The notes under the pieces are model-generated. The model saw nothing but the letters and a program-made list of their open reading frames with translations. It was not told where the DNA came from and did no database searches. Both the position numbers and the translations under genes were made by a program. Of a DNA stretch of 64,000 bases, positions 49,472 to 59,964 are shown in pieces. Source of the DNA: Anaerolineae bacterium (lineage in GTDB: Bacteria > Chloroflexota > Anaerolineae > Promineifilales > Promineifilaceae). The stretch's first letter is position 1; every line of letters begins with the position of its first letter. The DNA is taken from positions 1 through 64,000 of the forward strand of contig JAHDWJ010000021.1 of assembly GCA_023384415.1 (NCBI GenBank), read 5' to 3'.

Positions 49472-51025
49472 TTAACCACGAATAACGATAACGTCGCGGC
49501 CGCTGGGGGTTGTGGCATGTTCAGCCGTTGTTCGCTCACTAATAGAGGGGCGGCCGCGGCGGCGGTCAAAAATCACCAGCCACCCGGTTTCCAATCCCAG
49601 CCCACTTAAATAATCATCCAATTGGGCCAGCCCCTCGGCGAGGGGGTCTTTTTCTCCATCGCGCCACACCTTCAACTCCAGAGCTAAGGTGTCTGGCCCG
49701 TAACGCAAACAAATATCCATGCGTCGACTGCCGATGGCATACTCCCGCTCCAGGGTGCCCCCGCCATTCACGACCCGATGCAAAAAAGCCATCAGCACCA
49801 GGTGTGGCGCAATCTCATGGTATGGCGCACTGCTCAGCAGCGGCTGCCCATGCTGCCGCCAAAAGGCCAAAAACGCTTCTAACAGTTTCGCCGCATTCAA
49901 CCGACCATCCGAGTTTAACCAATGAGGAGCTATCAGCGGTAGGGAATCTTGCGGCCCACCAGCTAACACACGGGGGATAATTTCCCGGTAAATCGGGTTG
50001 GCAATGACCATACCCCCCCGGGAATCACGCCGCACCAACCCTAAGTCCAAAACATATTGCCGGTCATCAAACGGGACAGCCTCTATGGTTCCCCCGGCCA
50101 GCATCGGTTCAATAATACGCCTTACCCGGAGCTCCTGAAGTTTTTCTGCCAGACTGTCCAGGTGCGTATCCTGGCGTTGAATCATAATCTCTTTGGCCTG
50201 GGAAATATGGTCAGGGGTAATTGGCTCAGCCGAATCAGGCAATAAATCTTGGGTAGCGATGTAAGCCAGGGCGTTGACCAACCACGGCTGCCCCTGGGTC
50301 AGGTCAAAGGCTAACTGAGCCGCTTCGGGAGTGAAGGGCTGCCCGGTACTGACTGTATGTTGCTGATAAAGGGCAGCGACATCTTCCCGAGTAAAGTTGT
50401 TGAGAGTTAATGATTCGATTTTGATATTGAATGGGCTGGCGGTGTGCAAACGATTGCTACCACCAGAGGCGACTTTGTAATCACGTACATCCCGCAGGCC
50501 AATGAGGGCCAATGACCAGGGAAAGCTTTGCGGCCGCCGGGGATAACCGGCACGCAGTTGGCGCAGAATAGAGATGAGGGTTTGCCCTTGTAACGCATCA
50601 ATTTCATCTAAAAACATGACCAGAGGCTGCGCGGCCGCTTCACTCCAGGCTTTAAGGGCTGTGCTGATTCGTTGGCCTGGTTGGGCAGAAGGCCAGGAAG
50701 GGGGGTGTAATTGGGGAGGTAAAAACACATCTATCGCATCTCGCCAATCATCCAGGATGGCCAATTCAGCCGCGCCAGGATTATCATTGAATGCTGCGCC
50801 CACTTCCATTGAGACCAATACTGCCACATACCGCCCGGAAGCGGTTAGATCATGCGCCAGGGCTTGCATCGCGGTCGTTTTACCTGTCTGGCGCGGGGCA
50901 TGAATGACAAAATACCCCTGCTGCTCAATCAAGCGGTGGAGATCCGGCAGGCGGCTGAGGGGGGGAACCATGTAATGAATATCTGATTTACATGGCCCAG
51001 CAGTGTTAAAAAAACGGCGATTCAT
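49472..51025 (-). CDS. AAA-like ATPase with PD-(D/E)xK nuclease-fold C terminus
   Basis: A 517-residue P-loop protein of the AAA_14/AAA-like group. Walker A is APRQTGKTTAM (about 44-54), Walker B VMFLDEIDAL near 132, then arginine-rich helices. The C-terminal segment has GSRRMDICLRYG and LALELKVW, the D...ExK order of a restriction-like nuclease fold (about 430-475). Such ATPase-nuclease fusions are common in defence or mobile regions; the role is not known. A GCGGCCGC pair near the end shows it is not very recent. Confidence 0.8.
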   Translation of the reverse strand: MNRRFFNTAGPCKSDIHYMVPPLSRLPDLHRLIEQQGYFVIHAPRQTGKTTAMQALAHDLTASGRYVAVLVSMEVGAAFNDNPGAAELAILDDWRDAIDVFLPPQLHPPSWPSAQPGQRISTALKAWSEAAAQPLVMFLDEIDALQGQTLISILRQLRAGYPRRPQSFPWSLALIGLRDVRDYKVASGGSNRLHTASPFNIKIESLTLNNFTREDVAALYQQHTVSTGQPFTPEAAQLAFDLTQGQPWLVNALAYIATQDLLPDSAEPITPDHISQAKEIMIQRQDTHLDSLAEKLQELRVRRIIEPMLAGGTIEAVPFDDRQYVLDLGLVRRDSRGGMVIANPIYREIIPRVLAGGPQDSLPLIAPHWLNSDGRLNAAKLLEAFLAFWRQHGQPLLSSAPYHEIAPHLVLMAFLHRVVNGGGTLEREYAIGSRRMDICLRYGPDTLALELKVWRDGEKDPLAEGLAQLDDYLSGLGLETGWLVIFDRRRGRPSISERTTAEHATTPSGRDVIVIRG

Positions 51026-51123
51026 CTTTTTTCTCTTGCTGGTTTAGAAGGTCAACTTTTGGGCCTGGTTAGCCTTCTCATTTCATAAGAGGAATGGTAA
51101 CGGCTAACCCTCTCTGGTGACAC

Positions 51124-51180
51124 AACCTTCCGAAGGTTTTGTTGCCAATGATCACCAGTGGAGAAAACCTTCGGAAGGCT
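51124..51180. repeat. Paired AACCTTC(S)GAAGGTT palindromic element
   Basis: AACCTTCCGAAGGTT (51124-51138) and AACCTTCGGAAGGCT (51166-51180) are inverted copies separated by 27 bp. See the matching pairs at 41958-42018 and 3351-3408. Confidence 0.65.
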
Positions 51181-51271
51181 TAATAGTTACGACGAATGAG
51201 ATAAAATACCAACCCTTGCGTCATCCGTCTCTTGCCTTTGTTATTGATCACAAGTATACCCAGGAAAGCGG

Positions 51272-51277
51272 TATAAT
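51272..51277 (+). promoter_or_regulatory. Probable -10 box TATAAT
   Basis: A perfect TATAAT in GGTATAATATAAATC, about 64 bp before the start of the cyclase-AAA-TPR gene. The -35 box is weak. Confidence 0.5.
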
Positions 51278-51340
51278 ATAAATCGCTCACGCATTACGCC
51301 TTGTCAACCCCATGAATTTCTAAAGAGTCATAAGAACTTT

Positions 51341-54300
51341 ATGCGCCATCTGCTGCCTGCTTTTATTCTGGAAAACGTCGCCGCTAACCAATACCGGGGA
51401 TCGTTCGCGGCCGCGACCCTGTTCGTAGACCTCACTGGCTATACCACCTTTACTGAATCACTGATGCAGCATGGGCAGACCGGGGCCGAGATCATCGGCG
51501 AACTAATGCGCGACCTGTTCCGCCCCCTCATCCAGAGCATCTTCGCTCACAACGGATTCATCGCTCAGGCCGCTGGGGACGCTTTTACGGCCATTTTTCC
51601 CGTAAGCCGTTTTGCATCGGCCGCTTTGGCCCAGCAGGCGGCCCTGGCGGCTGCGGTGGCCATTCAAGAGCAGATGCAAGCACATACCCGGCAAGACACC
51701 CCTCTCGGCCCGTTTGACCTCACGGTGAAGGTAGGGATGGGGTTTGGCACCGTTGAATGGGGCATTTTAGAAAGTGTAGACGCTACCCGGCGCACCTATT
51801 ACGTCAAAGGGTCAGCGGTGCAGCAATGCACCCGTGCTGAACTGTTTGCGCTGGGGGGAGATATTATCCTTTCGGCGGAGGTGCTGGCCCAACTAGAGCC
51901 AATGCGCCTATCCTGGCGGCCGCTGCCAGAAGGGTATGGTCAATTACAAAAATGGCCTTCTTTAAGTGTGGAAAAATACGCGGCCGCGCCCCACACCCTT
52001 TCCCCAACTGACCTGACTATTTGCCACACCTTCTTCCCCGCAGACCTGTTCACCAACCCCCTTGATGGTGAGTTTCGCCAGGTATTTAACCTGTTCATTG
52101 GCCTGCCTGATGAGCCAGATCATGATGAACTCGCCGCCTTTCTGGCCGTTATTTTTCGCCTGCAAGAGAAGTATGGGGGGTACCTGGAAAGTGTGGCCTT
52201 TGATGATAAAGGGTGTAACGTGTTGCTGCTCTGGGGTGCGCCGGTAAGCCATGAAACGGATTTGGTGCGGGCGTTGAATTTCACCCTGGAGCTGCAAGAG
52301 ATTATTACCCTGCGGGCGGCCTTAAGTTACCGGCTGGCCCGTGCTGGTTATTTGGGTGCGGAACTGTGGCAGTCGTATACCTGCTATGGGCGTGGGGCTA
52401 ACCTGGCGGCGCGTTTTATGGTCGCGGCCGCGTGGGGGGAAATCTGGCTCGATGAAGAAGTCGCTCGCCGGGCCGCTCCCCACTTTGCCCTCAGCCCGAT
52501 GGGGTTATACCCTCTCAAAGGATTCAACAGCCCACAGCCAGCTTATCGGCTTGAAGGGCGGCACCCCCTTCCCCGTTCCCAACAGGCTCCGCCTCTAGCC
52601 ATGATTGGCCGAGAGGCGGAACTGGCTGCGCTGCAAAATTTTGTTAGCCCCATCTTTCAGGGGCAGTTTGCCGGGCTGCTGGCCATCGTGGGGGAAGCCG
52701 GGTTGGGCAAAAGCCGCCTGGCCGATGCGTTGGCCCAGCAGCTTGCTCAGCCAGCGGCCGCGTCCATCTTTCTCTGCCAGGCGGATGAAATTATCCGGGC
52801 GTCCCTAAACCCGTTCCGGTATTGGCTGCGCCGCCACTTTGCCCAGGTGGCCGCCGATGTTGAGACAGATAACAAACGTCGTTTTGCGGAACGGTTAGAC
52901 CAGCTTATTGAGCAAACGCCGGATCAATCGCTGCGCCGGGAACTGGATCGCACCCGATCCGTGTTAGGGGCTTTGCTAGATTTGCGCTGGCCGGGGTCGC
53001 TTTATGAACAGTTAGAGCCAGAACTCAGGCTGGAAAATCAAATTACCGCCTTAGTTACCTTGCTGCGGGCCGAAAGTTTGGCCCGCCCGGTGCTGTTACA
53101 ATTAGAAGATATGCACTGGTTTGACCCGGAATCGGTGCAATTTTTGCGCCGCCTCAGCCGGGCGGCCACCGGGTTCCCGATGGCTATGGTAGGGACTTCT
53201 CGGGAGCCGGTGCCAGATGATTGGTTGGACGCGGCCGCGCCCCGCTATACTCTCGACCTCAGCACCCTGTCCGACAATGCCATCCATGCCCTGGTTCACG
53301 AAGTTACCGGCCATGCTCCGGTACCAGCCCTGGTCGCCTGGCTGGCTGAACGAGGCCAGGGAAACCCGTTCTTCATCGAACAAATTTTGCGCTACAGCCA
53401 GGAAAACGGCCATCTCCAGCCCACCCCAGACGGCCTGGCCCTGGTAGGTAGAGAGGTTGGGCTGCCCACCGATGTCCAGGCGATCCTCATCGCCCGGCTG
53501 GATCGGCTGTCTCAGGAAGTGCGCCATGTGGTGCAAACAGCGGCCATTTTAGGGCGGGAGTTTGAGACCCAGGTGTTGAGCCACATTCTCCAGGCAGAAC
53601 AGTTCCACCTGCCCATCCATCCGTTTATTGTGGAAGCGGAGCGGCAGGCCATCTGGTCTCTATTGGCTGAGTGGCGTTATCTATTCCGCCATACCCTGCT
53701 GCGGGATACGGCTTATCAGATGCAGCTTCTCTCCCGGCGGCAGATGCTCCATGCTCTAGCCTTGACCGCATTGGAAACGACCTATGCCGCTGATCTGTCT
53801 CCCCATCTGGCGGTGTTGGCTTACCATGCAGAGCAGAGCCAGAACCAGGAGAAGCAGCGGCTTTATTATGCTCAGGCGGGTGAAGCGGCCGCGGCCGCCT
53901 TCCAAAATCAGGCCGCCGTTTCCTATTTCACCCGGCTGCTCCCGCTGCTCACAGATCCCACCGAACAGGTGCAGAGCCGCCTGAAGTTGGGGGAAGTGTG
54001 GCTGCTGATGGGGCGATGGGAAGATGCCGGGCGTCTCTTTCAGGAGGGGCTGGCCCTGGCGGAGCAGGCGGGCGATCCCCTGGCGGTGGCCCGCTGCCAA
54101 CAGGCGTTAGGAGATTTGGCCCGGCGGCGCGGCCATTTTAACCAGGCCCTTACCTGGTTACAACAGGCCCAGGCGGCCTGGGAAAAGCATGAGCACCCGG
54201 CAGAATTGAGCCAGACCCAGGTAGATATTGGCACGGTCTATTGGCGCCAGGGGGATTACGCGGCCGCGCAGCAGTTGTTACAACAGGGGTTGGTCCTGGC

Positions 54301-55312
54301 CCAGGCCAATGACAATTGGCGCACGGCCAGTCTGGCCCTTAGCACCCTGGGCAATGTGGCTTATGTTTCTGGCAATTTGCCCTACGCCCGCCGTTTGTAT
54401 GAGGAGAGTTTAGCCCTGCGCCGTACCCACCACGACGATGTCGGCATTGCCGGTATCCTCAATAACCTGGGGGTGGTGGCCTCTGCCGAAGGGGATTATG
54501 CCCAGGCCCGGCGGCTCCATGAGGAAAGTCTGACGATTAAGCGGGCTAAAGGAGATATGCGGGCCATGGCCTCGTCGCTGATGAATTTGAGCATTGCCGC
54601 GGCCAATTTGGGGGATGAAACCGAGGCGTGGCAGCTTTGTGCTGAAAGCCTGACCCTGCGCCGGGAGATAGGGGATCGTCAGGGAGTGGCGATTTGCCTG
54701 AACAATTTGGGGATTCTGGCGGTGGCTCGTGGGGAAGAAGCGGCCGCGCAGAGGCACCATGAAGAAAGTCTGGCCCTGGCCCAGGCCATGGGGAATAAAC
54801 CGACGATTGCTGATGCCTATACCGGGCTGGGGGTGGTGGCAATGCAGAAAGGGGAGTACGCGGCCGCGGTCCACCATTACCAGCAAAGTTTGACCCTCTA
54901 TCAGGCATTGGGGGAAAAACGGGGGATCAGCACCGTGCGCCATGATCAGGGGATATTGGCCTGGCAGCAGCGGGATATGCCCCTGGCCCGGCAGATGTTT
55001 CAGGAGAGCCTGACCCTGCGGCAGGAGATGGAGGATCAAACCGGCGCTCTGTCTAATCTGATTGGGCTGGCGGCGGTATTGGCCGATTCAATAGAGACGC
55101 AAAGGGAAGCGTGTCACCTATGGGGGGCTGTGGAAGCCTCTCTGGCCCGGCAATATGTGTGGCTGGACGGGCCGACGCGCCGGCTGTTGGCCTGGGTTCG
55201 GGACCGGTTGGCGGTGAGGATGGGGGAAGATGGGTTCGCGGCCGCGTACGGGACCGGGCAGGAGATGGCCTGGCCAGATGTTTTGCGGAAAATTGAGAAA
55301 GCGAGAGAGTGA
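51341..55312 (+). CDS. Adenylate/guanylate cyclase-AAA-TPR signalling protein
   Basis: A 1323-residue regulator. A class III cyclase domain lies at about 20-165, with metal Asp30 (FVDLTGYTTF) and the second metal region AAGDAFTAIF; a second cyclase-like domain (about 215-400) looks degenerate. A AAA_16-type ATPase follows, with Walker A IVGEAGLGKSRLADAL near 450 and a DMHWFDPES Walker B region. The remainder (about 830-1270) is a long TPR array, seen in repeated Asp/Gly-Asp-x-x-x-A blocks. It probably makes or senses cyclic nucleotides and acts as a multidomain switch; function is inferred from architecture. The next gene starts 9 bp after the stop. Confidence 0.88.
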   Translation: MRHLLPAFILENVAANQYRGSFAAATLFVDLTGYTTFTESLMQHGQTGAEIIGELMRDLFRPLIQSIFAHNGFIAQAAGDAFTAIFPVSRFASAALAQQAALAAAVAIQEQMQAHTRQDTPLGPFDLTVKVGMGFGTVEWGILESVDATRRTYYVKGSAVQQCTRAELFALGGDIILSAEVLAQLEPMRLSWRPLPEGYGQLQKWPSLSVEKYAAAPHTLSPTDLTICHTFFPADLFTNPLDGEFRQVFNLFIGLPDEPDHDELAAFLAVIFRLQEKYGGYLESVAFDDKGCNVLLLWGAPVSHETDLVRALNFTLELQEIITLRAALSYRLARAGYLGAELWQSYTCYGRGANLAARFMVAAAWGEIWLDEEVARRAAPHFALSPMGLYPLKGFNSPQPAYRLEGRHPLPRSQQAPPLAMIGREAELAALQNFVSPIFQGQFAGLLAIVGEAGLGKSRLADALAQQLAQPAAASIFLCQADEIIRASLNPFRYWLRRHFAQVAADVETDNKRRFAERLDQLIEQTPDQSLRRELDRTRSVLGALLDLRWPGSLYEQLEPELRLENQITALVTLLRAESLARPVLLQLEDMHWFDPESVQFLRRLSRAATGFPMAMVGTSREPVPDDWLDAAAPRYTLDLSTLSDNAIHALVHEVTGHAPVPALVAWLAERGQGNPFFIEQILRYSQENGHLQPTPDGLALVGREVGLPTDVQAILIARLDRLSQEVRHVVQTAAILGREFETQVLSHILQAEQFHLPIHPFIVEAERQAIWSLLAEWRYLFRHTLLRDTAYQMQLLSRRQMLHALALTALETTYAADLSPHLAVLAYHAEQSQNQEKQRLYYAQAGEAAAAAFQNQAAVSYFTRLLPLLTDPTEQVQSRLKLGEVWLLMGRWEDAGRLFQEGLALAEQAGDPLAVARCQQALGDLARRRGHFNQALTWLQQAQAAWEKHEHPAELSQTQVDIGTVYWRQGDYAAAQQLLQQGLVLAQANDNWRTASLALSTLGNVAYVSGNLPYARRLYEESLALRRTHHDDVGIAGILNNLGVVASAEGDYAQARRLHEESLTIKRAKGDMRAMASSLMNLSIAAANLGDETEAWQLCAESLTLRREIGDRQGVAICLNNLGILAVARGEEAAAQRHHEESLALAQAMGNKPTIADAYTGLGVVAMQKGEYAAAVHHYQQSLTLYQALGEKRGISTVRHDQGILAWQQRDMPLARQMFQESLTLRQEMEDQTGALSNLIGLAAVLADSIETQREACHLWGAVEASLARQYVWLDGPTRRLLAWVRDRLAVRMGEDGFAAAYGTGQEMAWPDVLRKIEKARE

Positions 55313-55321
55313 GAGAGTATT

Positions 55322-56035
55322 ATGCCGGATGCAGTAAATACCCCCCAATCTACCCCCTCTTTTCGCCAGCAGCATGGCTTGAAGTTGGTTGGTTTGTTGT
55401 TTTGGTTGGCTTTACTGATCGGCTATTGGCTTTATAGCCGCCAGAATGACCTGACAGTGGCGGAAGGTGGGCGTCGGGTGGCGGGCTGGCTGACAGGAAG
55501 CTGGTATGGGCCAGGATTGTATATTATTATGTATGCCCTGCGGCCGCTTCTCTTCATTCCCGCCACCCTCATCACCCTGCTCAGTGGTTTCCTTTTTGGC
55601 CCACTATGGGGGGTGCTGTATACCGTTATTGGCAGCAACAGTTCGGCAATGCTCGCCTATGGGGTGGGTCGCTATTTCGGCCAGGGGGTGCTGGATGCTG
55701 AACAGAGCGGCGGTCTGATCCAAAAATATGCCCGGCGGCTGCGGGAGAGCAGTTTTGAAGCAGTTTTGATTATGCGGCTTATCTTTTTGCCCTATGATCT
55801 GGTGCATTATATCGCTGGATTCCTCAAAATTGATTGGCGGGCGTTTCTGCTGGCGACGATTATCGGCTCTATTCCCGGCACCATTTCTATTGTTCTGTTG
55901 GGCGCATCTTTTGGTACTCTGGAGGAGCTGATGGCTGGGGAAATCCGCCTCAACCCGGCTACCCTGTTCATCTCTATTGCCCTGATTGGGGTGAGTCTTG
56001 GTATCTCCCGCCTGCTCAAAAAGGGTGAAAATTAG
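55322..56035 (+). CDS. TVP38/TMEM64 (VTT-domain) membrane protein
   Basis: A 237-residue polytopic protein. The VTT/SNARE-associated core is seen in RPLLFIPATLITLLSGFLFGP and SIPGTISIVLLGA, with about six hydrophobic segments. This family is linked to lipid scrambling or membrane homeostasis. It begins 9 bp after the cyclase-AAA-TPR stop and precedes a mercuric-reductase-like flavoprotein, a pairing common in bacteria. Confidence 0.9.
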   Translation: MPDAVNTPQSTPSFRQQHGLKLVGLLFWLALLIGYWLYSRQNDLTVAEGGRRVAGWLTGSWYGPGLYIIMYALRPLLFIPATLITLLSGFLFGPLWGVLYTVIGSNSSAMLAYGVGRYFGQGVLDAEQSGGLIQKYARRLRESSFEAVLIMRLIFLPYDLVHYIAGFLKIDWRAFLLATIIGSIPGTISIVLLGASFGTLEELMAGEIRLNPATLFISIALIGVSLGISRLLKKGEN

Positions 56036-56104
56036 ACAGGGCCATCAGGCTATAGCCATAGATGCTATACCTGAGTTCAGATTTTTCACTCAGCCGAGAA
56101 TCGT

Positions 56105-57616
56105 ATGACAACCCAGATTACCGTCCCCCCGTTTGATCGGTACAATGAGCAATTAGTCGCCAACGCCCATCCGCCGGAGTGGGTGAACCCAAGGCCAGAG
56201 GGACGGTATAACCTGCTGGTGATCGGTGGCGGCTCTGGGGGGTTGGTCGCGGCCGCAGGCGCAGCCGGTCTCGGGGCAAAGGTCGCGCTGGTCGAAAAAC
56301 ATCTCCTGGGGGGAGATTGCCTCAACGTGGGCTGTGTCCCTTCCAAGACCCTCATCCGTTCAGCCAAAGTTGTGGGGGAGCTGCGACGCGGGGCAGCATT
56401 AGGTGTAAGCGTGACCGGCGTGGAGGTAGATTTTGCCGGAGTGATGGAGCGGGTGCGCCGGGTACGAGCCGAGATCAGCCACCATGATTCTGCTTACCGG
56501 TTCCAAAAATTGGGTGTAGATGTCTATCTGGGGGAGGGGCAGTTTACCGGGCCAGACAGTTTTACTGTAGATGGGCGCACCCTGTATTTCAAGAAAGCGG
56601 TTATCGCTACCGGCTCCCGTCCCGCCCATTTGCCTATCCCGGGGTTGGCTGAGGCCGGGTATATCACCAATGTCACCTTGTTTGAGCTGACGACGCGGCC
56701 GCAGCGTTTAGCCGTCATCGGGGCCGGCCCCATTGGGGCGGAGATGGCCCAAGCGTTTGCCCGGCTGGGTTCCCAGGTAACTGTTTTTGACATAGCCCCG
56801 ACGATTGCCGGCCTGCAAGACCCAGATGGTCAACGGCTCATCCAGGCAGCTTTTGCTCGTGAAGGGATTACCTGTTATCTGGAAAGTCATCTCCAGCAAG
56901 TAGAGCCAGTGGGGTTGGCAAAGCGGATTCATTTTAGCTATCAGGGACAGAGCCACCAGGCGGTAGTAGATGAGATTCTGTTAGCGGCCGGCCGCCAGCC
57001 TAATCTGGACGGGCTGAATCTGGAAGCGGCGCATGTGGCCTATACGCCAAAGGGGCTGGTAGTAAATGATTATTTACAAACCAGCAACGCCAACATTTAT
57101 GGGGCTGGGGATGTGACTCTGGCGCAGCCGTTTACCCACACCGCCGATGCCAGTGCCCGGATCATTCTGCGTAATGCCCTTTTCCTGGGGCGGGCCAAAT
57201 ACAGCACCCTGACCATTCCCTGGGCGGTGTATACGGACCCGGAAATCGCCCATGTGGGGCTGTTTCCTCACCAAGCTGAGGCGAAGGGGATTCCCACCGA
57301 TACTTTTATGACCAGGATCGAGGAGACGGATCGCGGCCGCGCCGATGGCCAAGAGGGGTTTGTCAAAATTTATGTGCGCCGGAGAACCGACAAAATCGTA
57401 GGGGCGACCATCGTGGCCCGCCATGCCGGGGAGCTGATCAGCGAAATCACCACCGCCATGATCGGGGGGATGGGGTTAGGGCAGATAACCCAGGTGATTC
57501 ACCCATACCCTACCCAGGCCGAAGCGATCCGCAAGACGGCCGACGCCTGGAACCGCACCCGCCTGACGCCAACAGTGGCAGCCCTTTTTCGGCGCTGGCT
57601 GGCGTGGAGGCGATGA
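56105..57616 (+). CDS. Mercuric-reductase-like disulfide oxidoreductase
   Basis: A 503-residue FAD/NAD(P)-dependent disulfide oxidoreductase. The FAD motif is VIGGGSGGLVAAAGAAGLG (39-57), the redox disulfide is Cys72-Cys77 (GGDCLNVGCVPSK), and a catalytic His-Glu pair is in HPYPTQAEAIRKTAD. The vicinal C-terminal cysteine pair and the HMA domain of true MerA are absent, so mercuric reduction is unlikely. It belongs to the pyruvate/2-oxoglutarate dehydrogenase E3-like group often found beside TVP38 proteins. The substrate is unknown. Confidence 0.87.
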   Translation: MTTQITVPPFDRYNEQLVANAHPPEWVNPRPEGRYNLLVIGGGSGGLVAAAGAAGLGAKVALVEKHLLGGDCLNVGCVPSKTLIRSAKVVGELRRGAALGVSVTGVEVDFAGVMERVRRVRAEISHHDSAYRFQKLGVDVYLGEGQFTGPDSFTVDGRTLYFKKAVIATGSRPAHLPIPGLAEAGYITNVTLFELTTRPQRLAVIGAGPIGAEMAQAFARLGSQVTVFDIAPTIAGLQDPDGQRLIQAAFAREGITCYLESHLQQVEPVGLAKRIHFSYQGQSHQAVVDEILLAAGRQPNLDGLNLEAAHVAYTPKGLVVNDYLQTSNANIYGAGDVTLAQPFTHTADASARIILRNALFLGRAKYSTLTIPWAVYTDPEIAHVGLFPHQAEAKGIPTDTFMTRIEETDRGRADGQEGFVKIYVRRRTDKIVGATIVARHAGELISEITTAMIGGMGLGQITQVIHPYPTQAEAIRKTADAWNRTRLTPTVAALFRRWLAWRR

Positions 57617-57646
57617 ACCAACTGCGGCTATTTTTAGAGGAATTCA

Positions 57647-59122
57647 ATGAGTCATCAATCAATGCTGAATTATGTAGACGGTAAATGGAGGCCATCCGCG
57701 GCCGCGACCCATCTTGAGGTATTAAACCCGGCCACCGGGGACAGCCTGGGCCAGGTACCCCTTTCGACAGCGGTGGAGTTGGACGCGGCCGCGCAAGCAG
57801 CCCACCGCGCTTATCAACAATGGCGCCACATTCCCCCACCCGAACGCATCCAACCCCTCTTCCGACTCAAGCAGCTCCTGGAAGAGCAGTTTGAGCCATT
57901 GGCCCGCACCATCACCAGGGAGTGTGGCAAAACCTTAAACGAGTCACGCGGGGAGCTGCGCCGGGCTATTGAGAATGTTGAAGTGGCCTGCGGCATTCCT
58001 ACCATGATGCAGGGCGGAATCTTAGAAAATATCGCCCCTGGCATTGACGAATTTGTCCTACGCCAACCCATCGGCGTTTGTGCGGCCATCTGCCCGTTCA
58101 ACTTCCCGGCCATGATCCCGTTCTGGTTCCTGCCTTACGCCATCGCCTGTGGCAACAGCGTCATCGTCAAACCATCTGAGCGGGTGCCGTTGACCATGCA
58201 GAAGCTGTTTGCCTTGCTAGAGCAGGCTGGTTTCCCTCCCGGTGTTGTCAACCTCATCAATGGGGGCAAAGAGGTGGTGGACGCCATCCTGGATCATCCC
58301 CTGATTCCGGCTGTCAGCTTTGTTGGCTCAACCGCGGTGGCTCGTTATGTGTATAGCCGGGGGGCAGCCAATGGCAAACGAGTGCAGGCTCAGGGCGGGG
58401 CTAAAAATCCGGTCATTATTTTGCCCGATGCTGAATTGGAGAGTACCACCCGGATTGTAGCTGATTCGGCTTTTGGTTGTGCCGGGCAGCGCTGTCTGGC
58501 AGCCTCAGTGGCCGTGTTGGTGGGCGAGGCCCGGCATACGTTTACCGAAGCGATTGCTGACGCGGCCGCGTCCCGGGTCACTGGCTATGGTCTGGATGAA
58601 GCGGTGCAGATGGGACCAGTCATCACTCCCCAGAGCCGAGAACGGATCGAACAGCTTATTCAGGTGGGGGCTAATGAGGGAGCGGACCTGTTGGTGGATG
58701 GCCGCCATCCCCAGATCAAGGGGTATGAGAGCGGATTTTTCGTCCGGCCAACAGTGCTGCAGCATGTGAACCCTGCCGGGGAGATTGCCCGCACAGAAAT
58801 CTTTGGCCCTGTGTTAAGCCTGATTCAGGTGGCGACCATTGACGAAGCGATTCAGTTGGTCAACCAGGGACAATATGGCAATATGGCCTGTTTATTTACC
58901 AGCAGCGGCGCGGCCGCACGGCAGTTCCGGCACGAAGCTGAGGCGGGCAACATCGGTATCAACATCGGCGTGGCCGCCCCCATGGCCTTTTTCCCTTTTA
59001 GCGGCTGGAAAGAGAGCTTCTTTGGAACGTTGCACGGCCAGGCCAACCATGCGGTTGAATTTTTCACCCAGACCAAAGTCGTCGTCGAACGGTGGCCGCA
59101 GGAGTGGTCACGCCAGTTTTAA
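57647..59122 (+). CDS. mmsA: Methylmalonate-semialdehyde dehydrogenase (CoA-acylating)
   Basis: A 491-residue aldehyde dehydrogenase. It oxidises methylmalonate or malonate semialdehyde to propionyl- or acetyl-CoA with NAD and CoA in valine, thymine or inositol degradation. Seen: [32 protein letters not shown] and the nucleophile Cys near 283 in [12 protein letters not shown], plus the [15 protein letters not shown] tail typical of this branch. The motif replaces the usual general-base Glu with Asn in the family (consistent, not confirmed). AGAGGA lies 6 bp before the ATG. Confidence 0.92.
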   Translation: MSHQSMLNYVDGKWRPSAAATHLEVLNPATGDSLGQVPLSTAVELDAAAQAAHRAYQQWRHIPPPERIQPLFRLKQLLEEQFEPLARTITRECGKTLNESRGELRRAIENVEVACGIPTMMQGGILENIAPGIDEFVLRQPIGVCAAICPFNFPAMIPFWFLPYAIACGNSVIVKPSERVPLTMQKLFALLEQAGFPPGVVNLINGGKEVVDAILDHPLIPAVSFVGSTAVARYVYSRGAANGKRVQAQGGAKNPVIILPDAELESTTRIVADSAFGCAGQRCLAASVAVLVGEARHTFTEAIADAAASRVTGYGLDEAVQMGPVITPQSRERIEQLIQVGANEGADLLVDGRHPQIKGYESGFFVRPTVLQHVNPAGEIARTEIFGPVLSLIQVATIDEAIQLVNQGQYGNMACLFTSSGAAARQFRHEAEAGNIGINIGVAAPMAFFPFSGWKESFFGTLHGQANHAVEFFTQTKVVVERWPQEWSRQF

Positions 59123-59174
59123 GAATGGGGTTGAGGGGTGAGGAAGTTCGATCTCGGTTGACTTATAGGGCCAA

Positions 59175-59774
59175 TCACAAATGACGTATGGCCCAAAGAA
59201 GCCGCTGACCAATGGTTATAATGACCAACCCGGCCAGCAAATAAAATAGAAAGAGTTGATAGGCTGGGAAGAGGATAAAAAGGGTGAATAGGATGATCGT
59301 CTCGGTGCCGCCGATGATGCCGGCGGGCATAGTTATACTGGTTAAGCGCGGATTTTGTCCCTGATGTCGTTTTTCTAAAATAGCCGCCAGGTAGATCCAG
59401 GAAGCGGCGTTGACGTAGAAAGAGGCCAACAAAACGGCCAGGCTCAACCAGGCCGCTTCTGATGGTCGCCCCCATACCAGGCCAATGGGGATGATGGCAT
59501 AGGTGCAAAAATCAAACAGGATGTCTAAATAGCCGCCAAGATCACTTTTTTCCCCTCGCTGCCGGGCCAGTGTGCCATCCAACCCATCAAATAATCGGTT
59601 GAGGAACCAGAAGAGAAACCCCAGCCCATTTGCCTGAGCGGCCAGAGCCGCGGCCGCGGCCGCACCCATGCCTAGCCCCAACAGTGATACCTGCCAGGGG
59701 GCCAGCCAATGGAGCGGCCGCGCCACCCCATCCAACCATCGCTCCTTCACCGCTCGCAGCCGTTCATCAAACAT
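59175..59774 (-). CDS. CDP-alcohol phosphatidyltransferase family membrane protein
   Basis: A 199-residue enzyme with about five membrane helices. The catalytic motif DGLDGTLARQRG...GGYLDILFD (D-G-x2-A-R-x8-G-x3-D-x3-D) is present near 62-86. Such enzymes transfer an alcohol onto CDP-diacylglycerol; here the alcohol (glycerol phosphate, inositol phosphate or other) cannot be decided. It is convergent with mmsA, with a 52-bp gap. Confidence 0.9.
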   Translation of the reverse strand: MFDERLRAVKERWLDGVARPLHWLAPWQVSLLGLGMGAAAAAALAAQANGLGFLFWFLNRLFDGLDGTLARQRGEKSDLGGYLDILFDFCTYAIIPIGLVWGRPSEAAWLSLAVLLASFYVNAASWIYLAAILEKRHQGQNPRLTSITMPAGIIGGTETIILFTLFILFPAYQLFLFYLLAGLVIITIGQRLLWAIRHL

Positions 59775-59964
59775 CGTTCCACCCTCGTGAAATGTGATAA
59801 AACATCTCCGTCTTACGCCTCACGCCCCATTTTTGACACTAAAACACCCTTTTAGCGTATCATACGTTAGTTTATTCTTTCTGGGTGATTGTTCCGGCAA
59901 GGATGTAGGCTAGCTAACTTCATTCCTTCATCCTTCATCCTTCATACTTCCAAGGAGTGTTCCC

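Noticed and set aside
56105..57616. Naming the flavoprotein mercuric reductase (merA)
   Set aside because: The C-terminal vicinal cysteines and HMA domain of MerA are absent and there is no mer operon.
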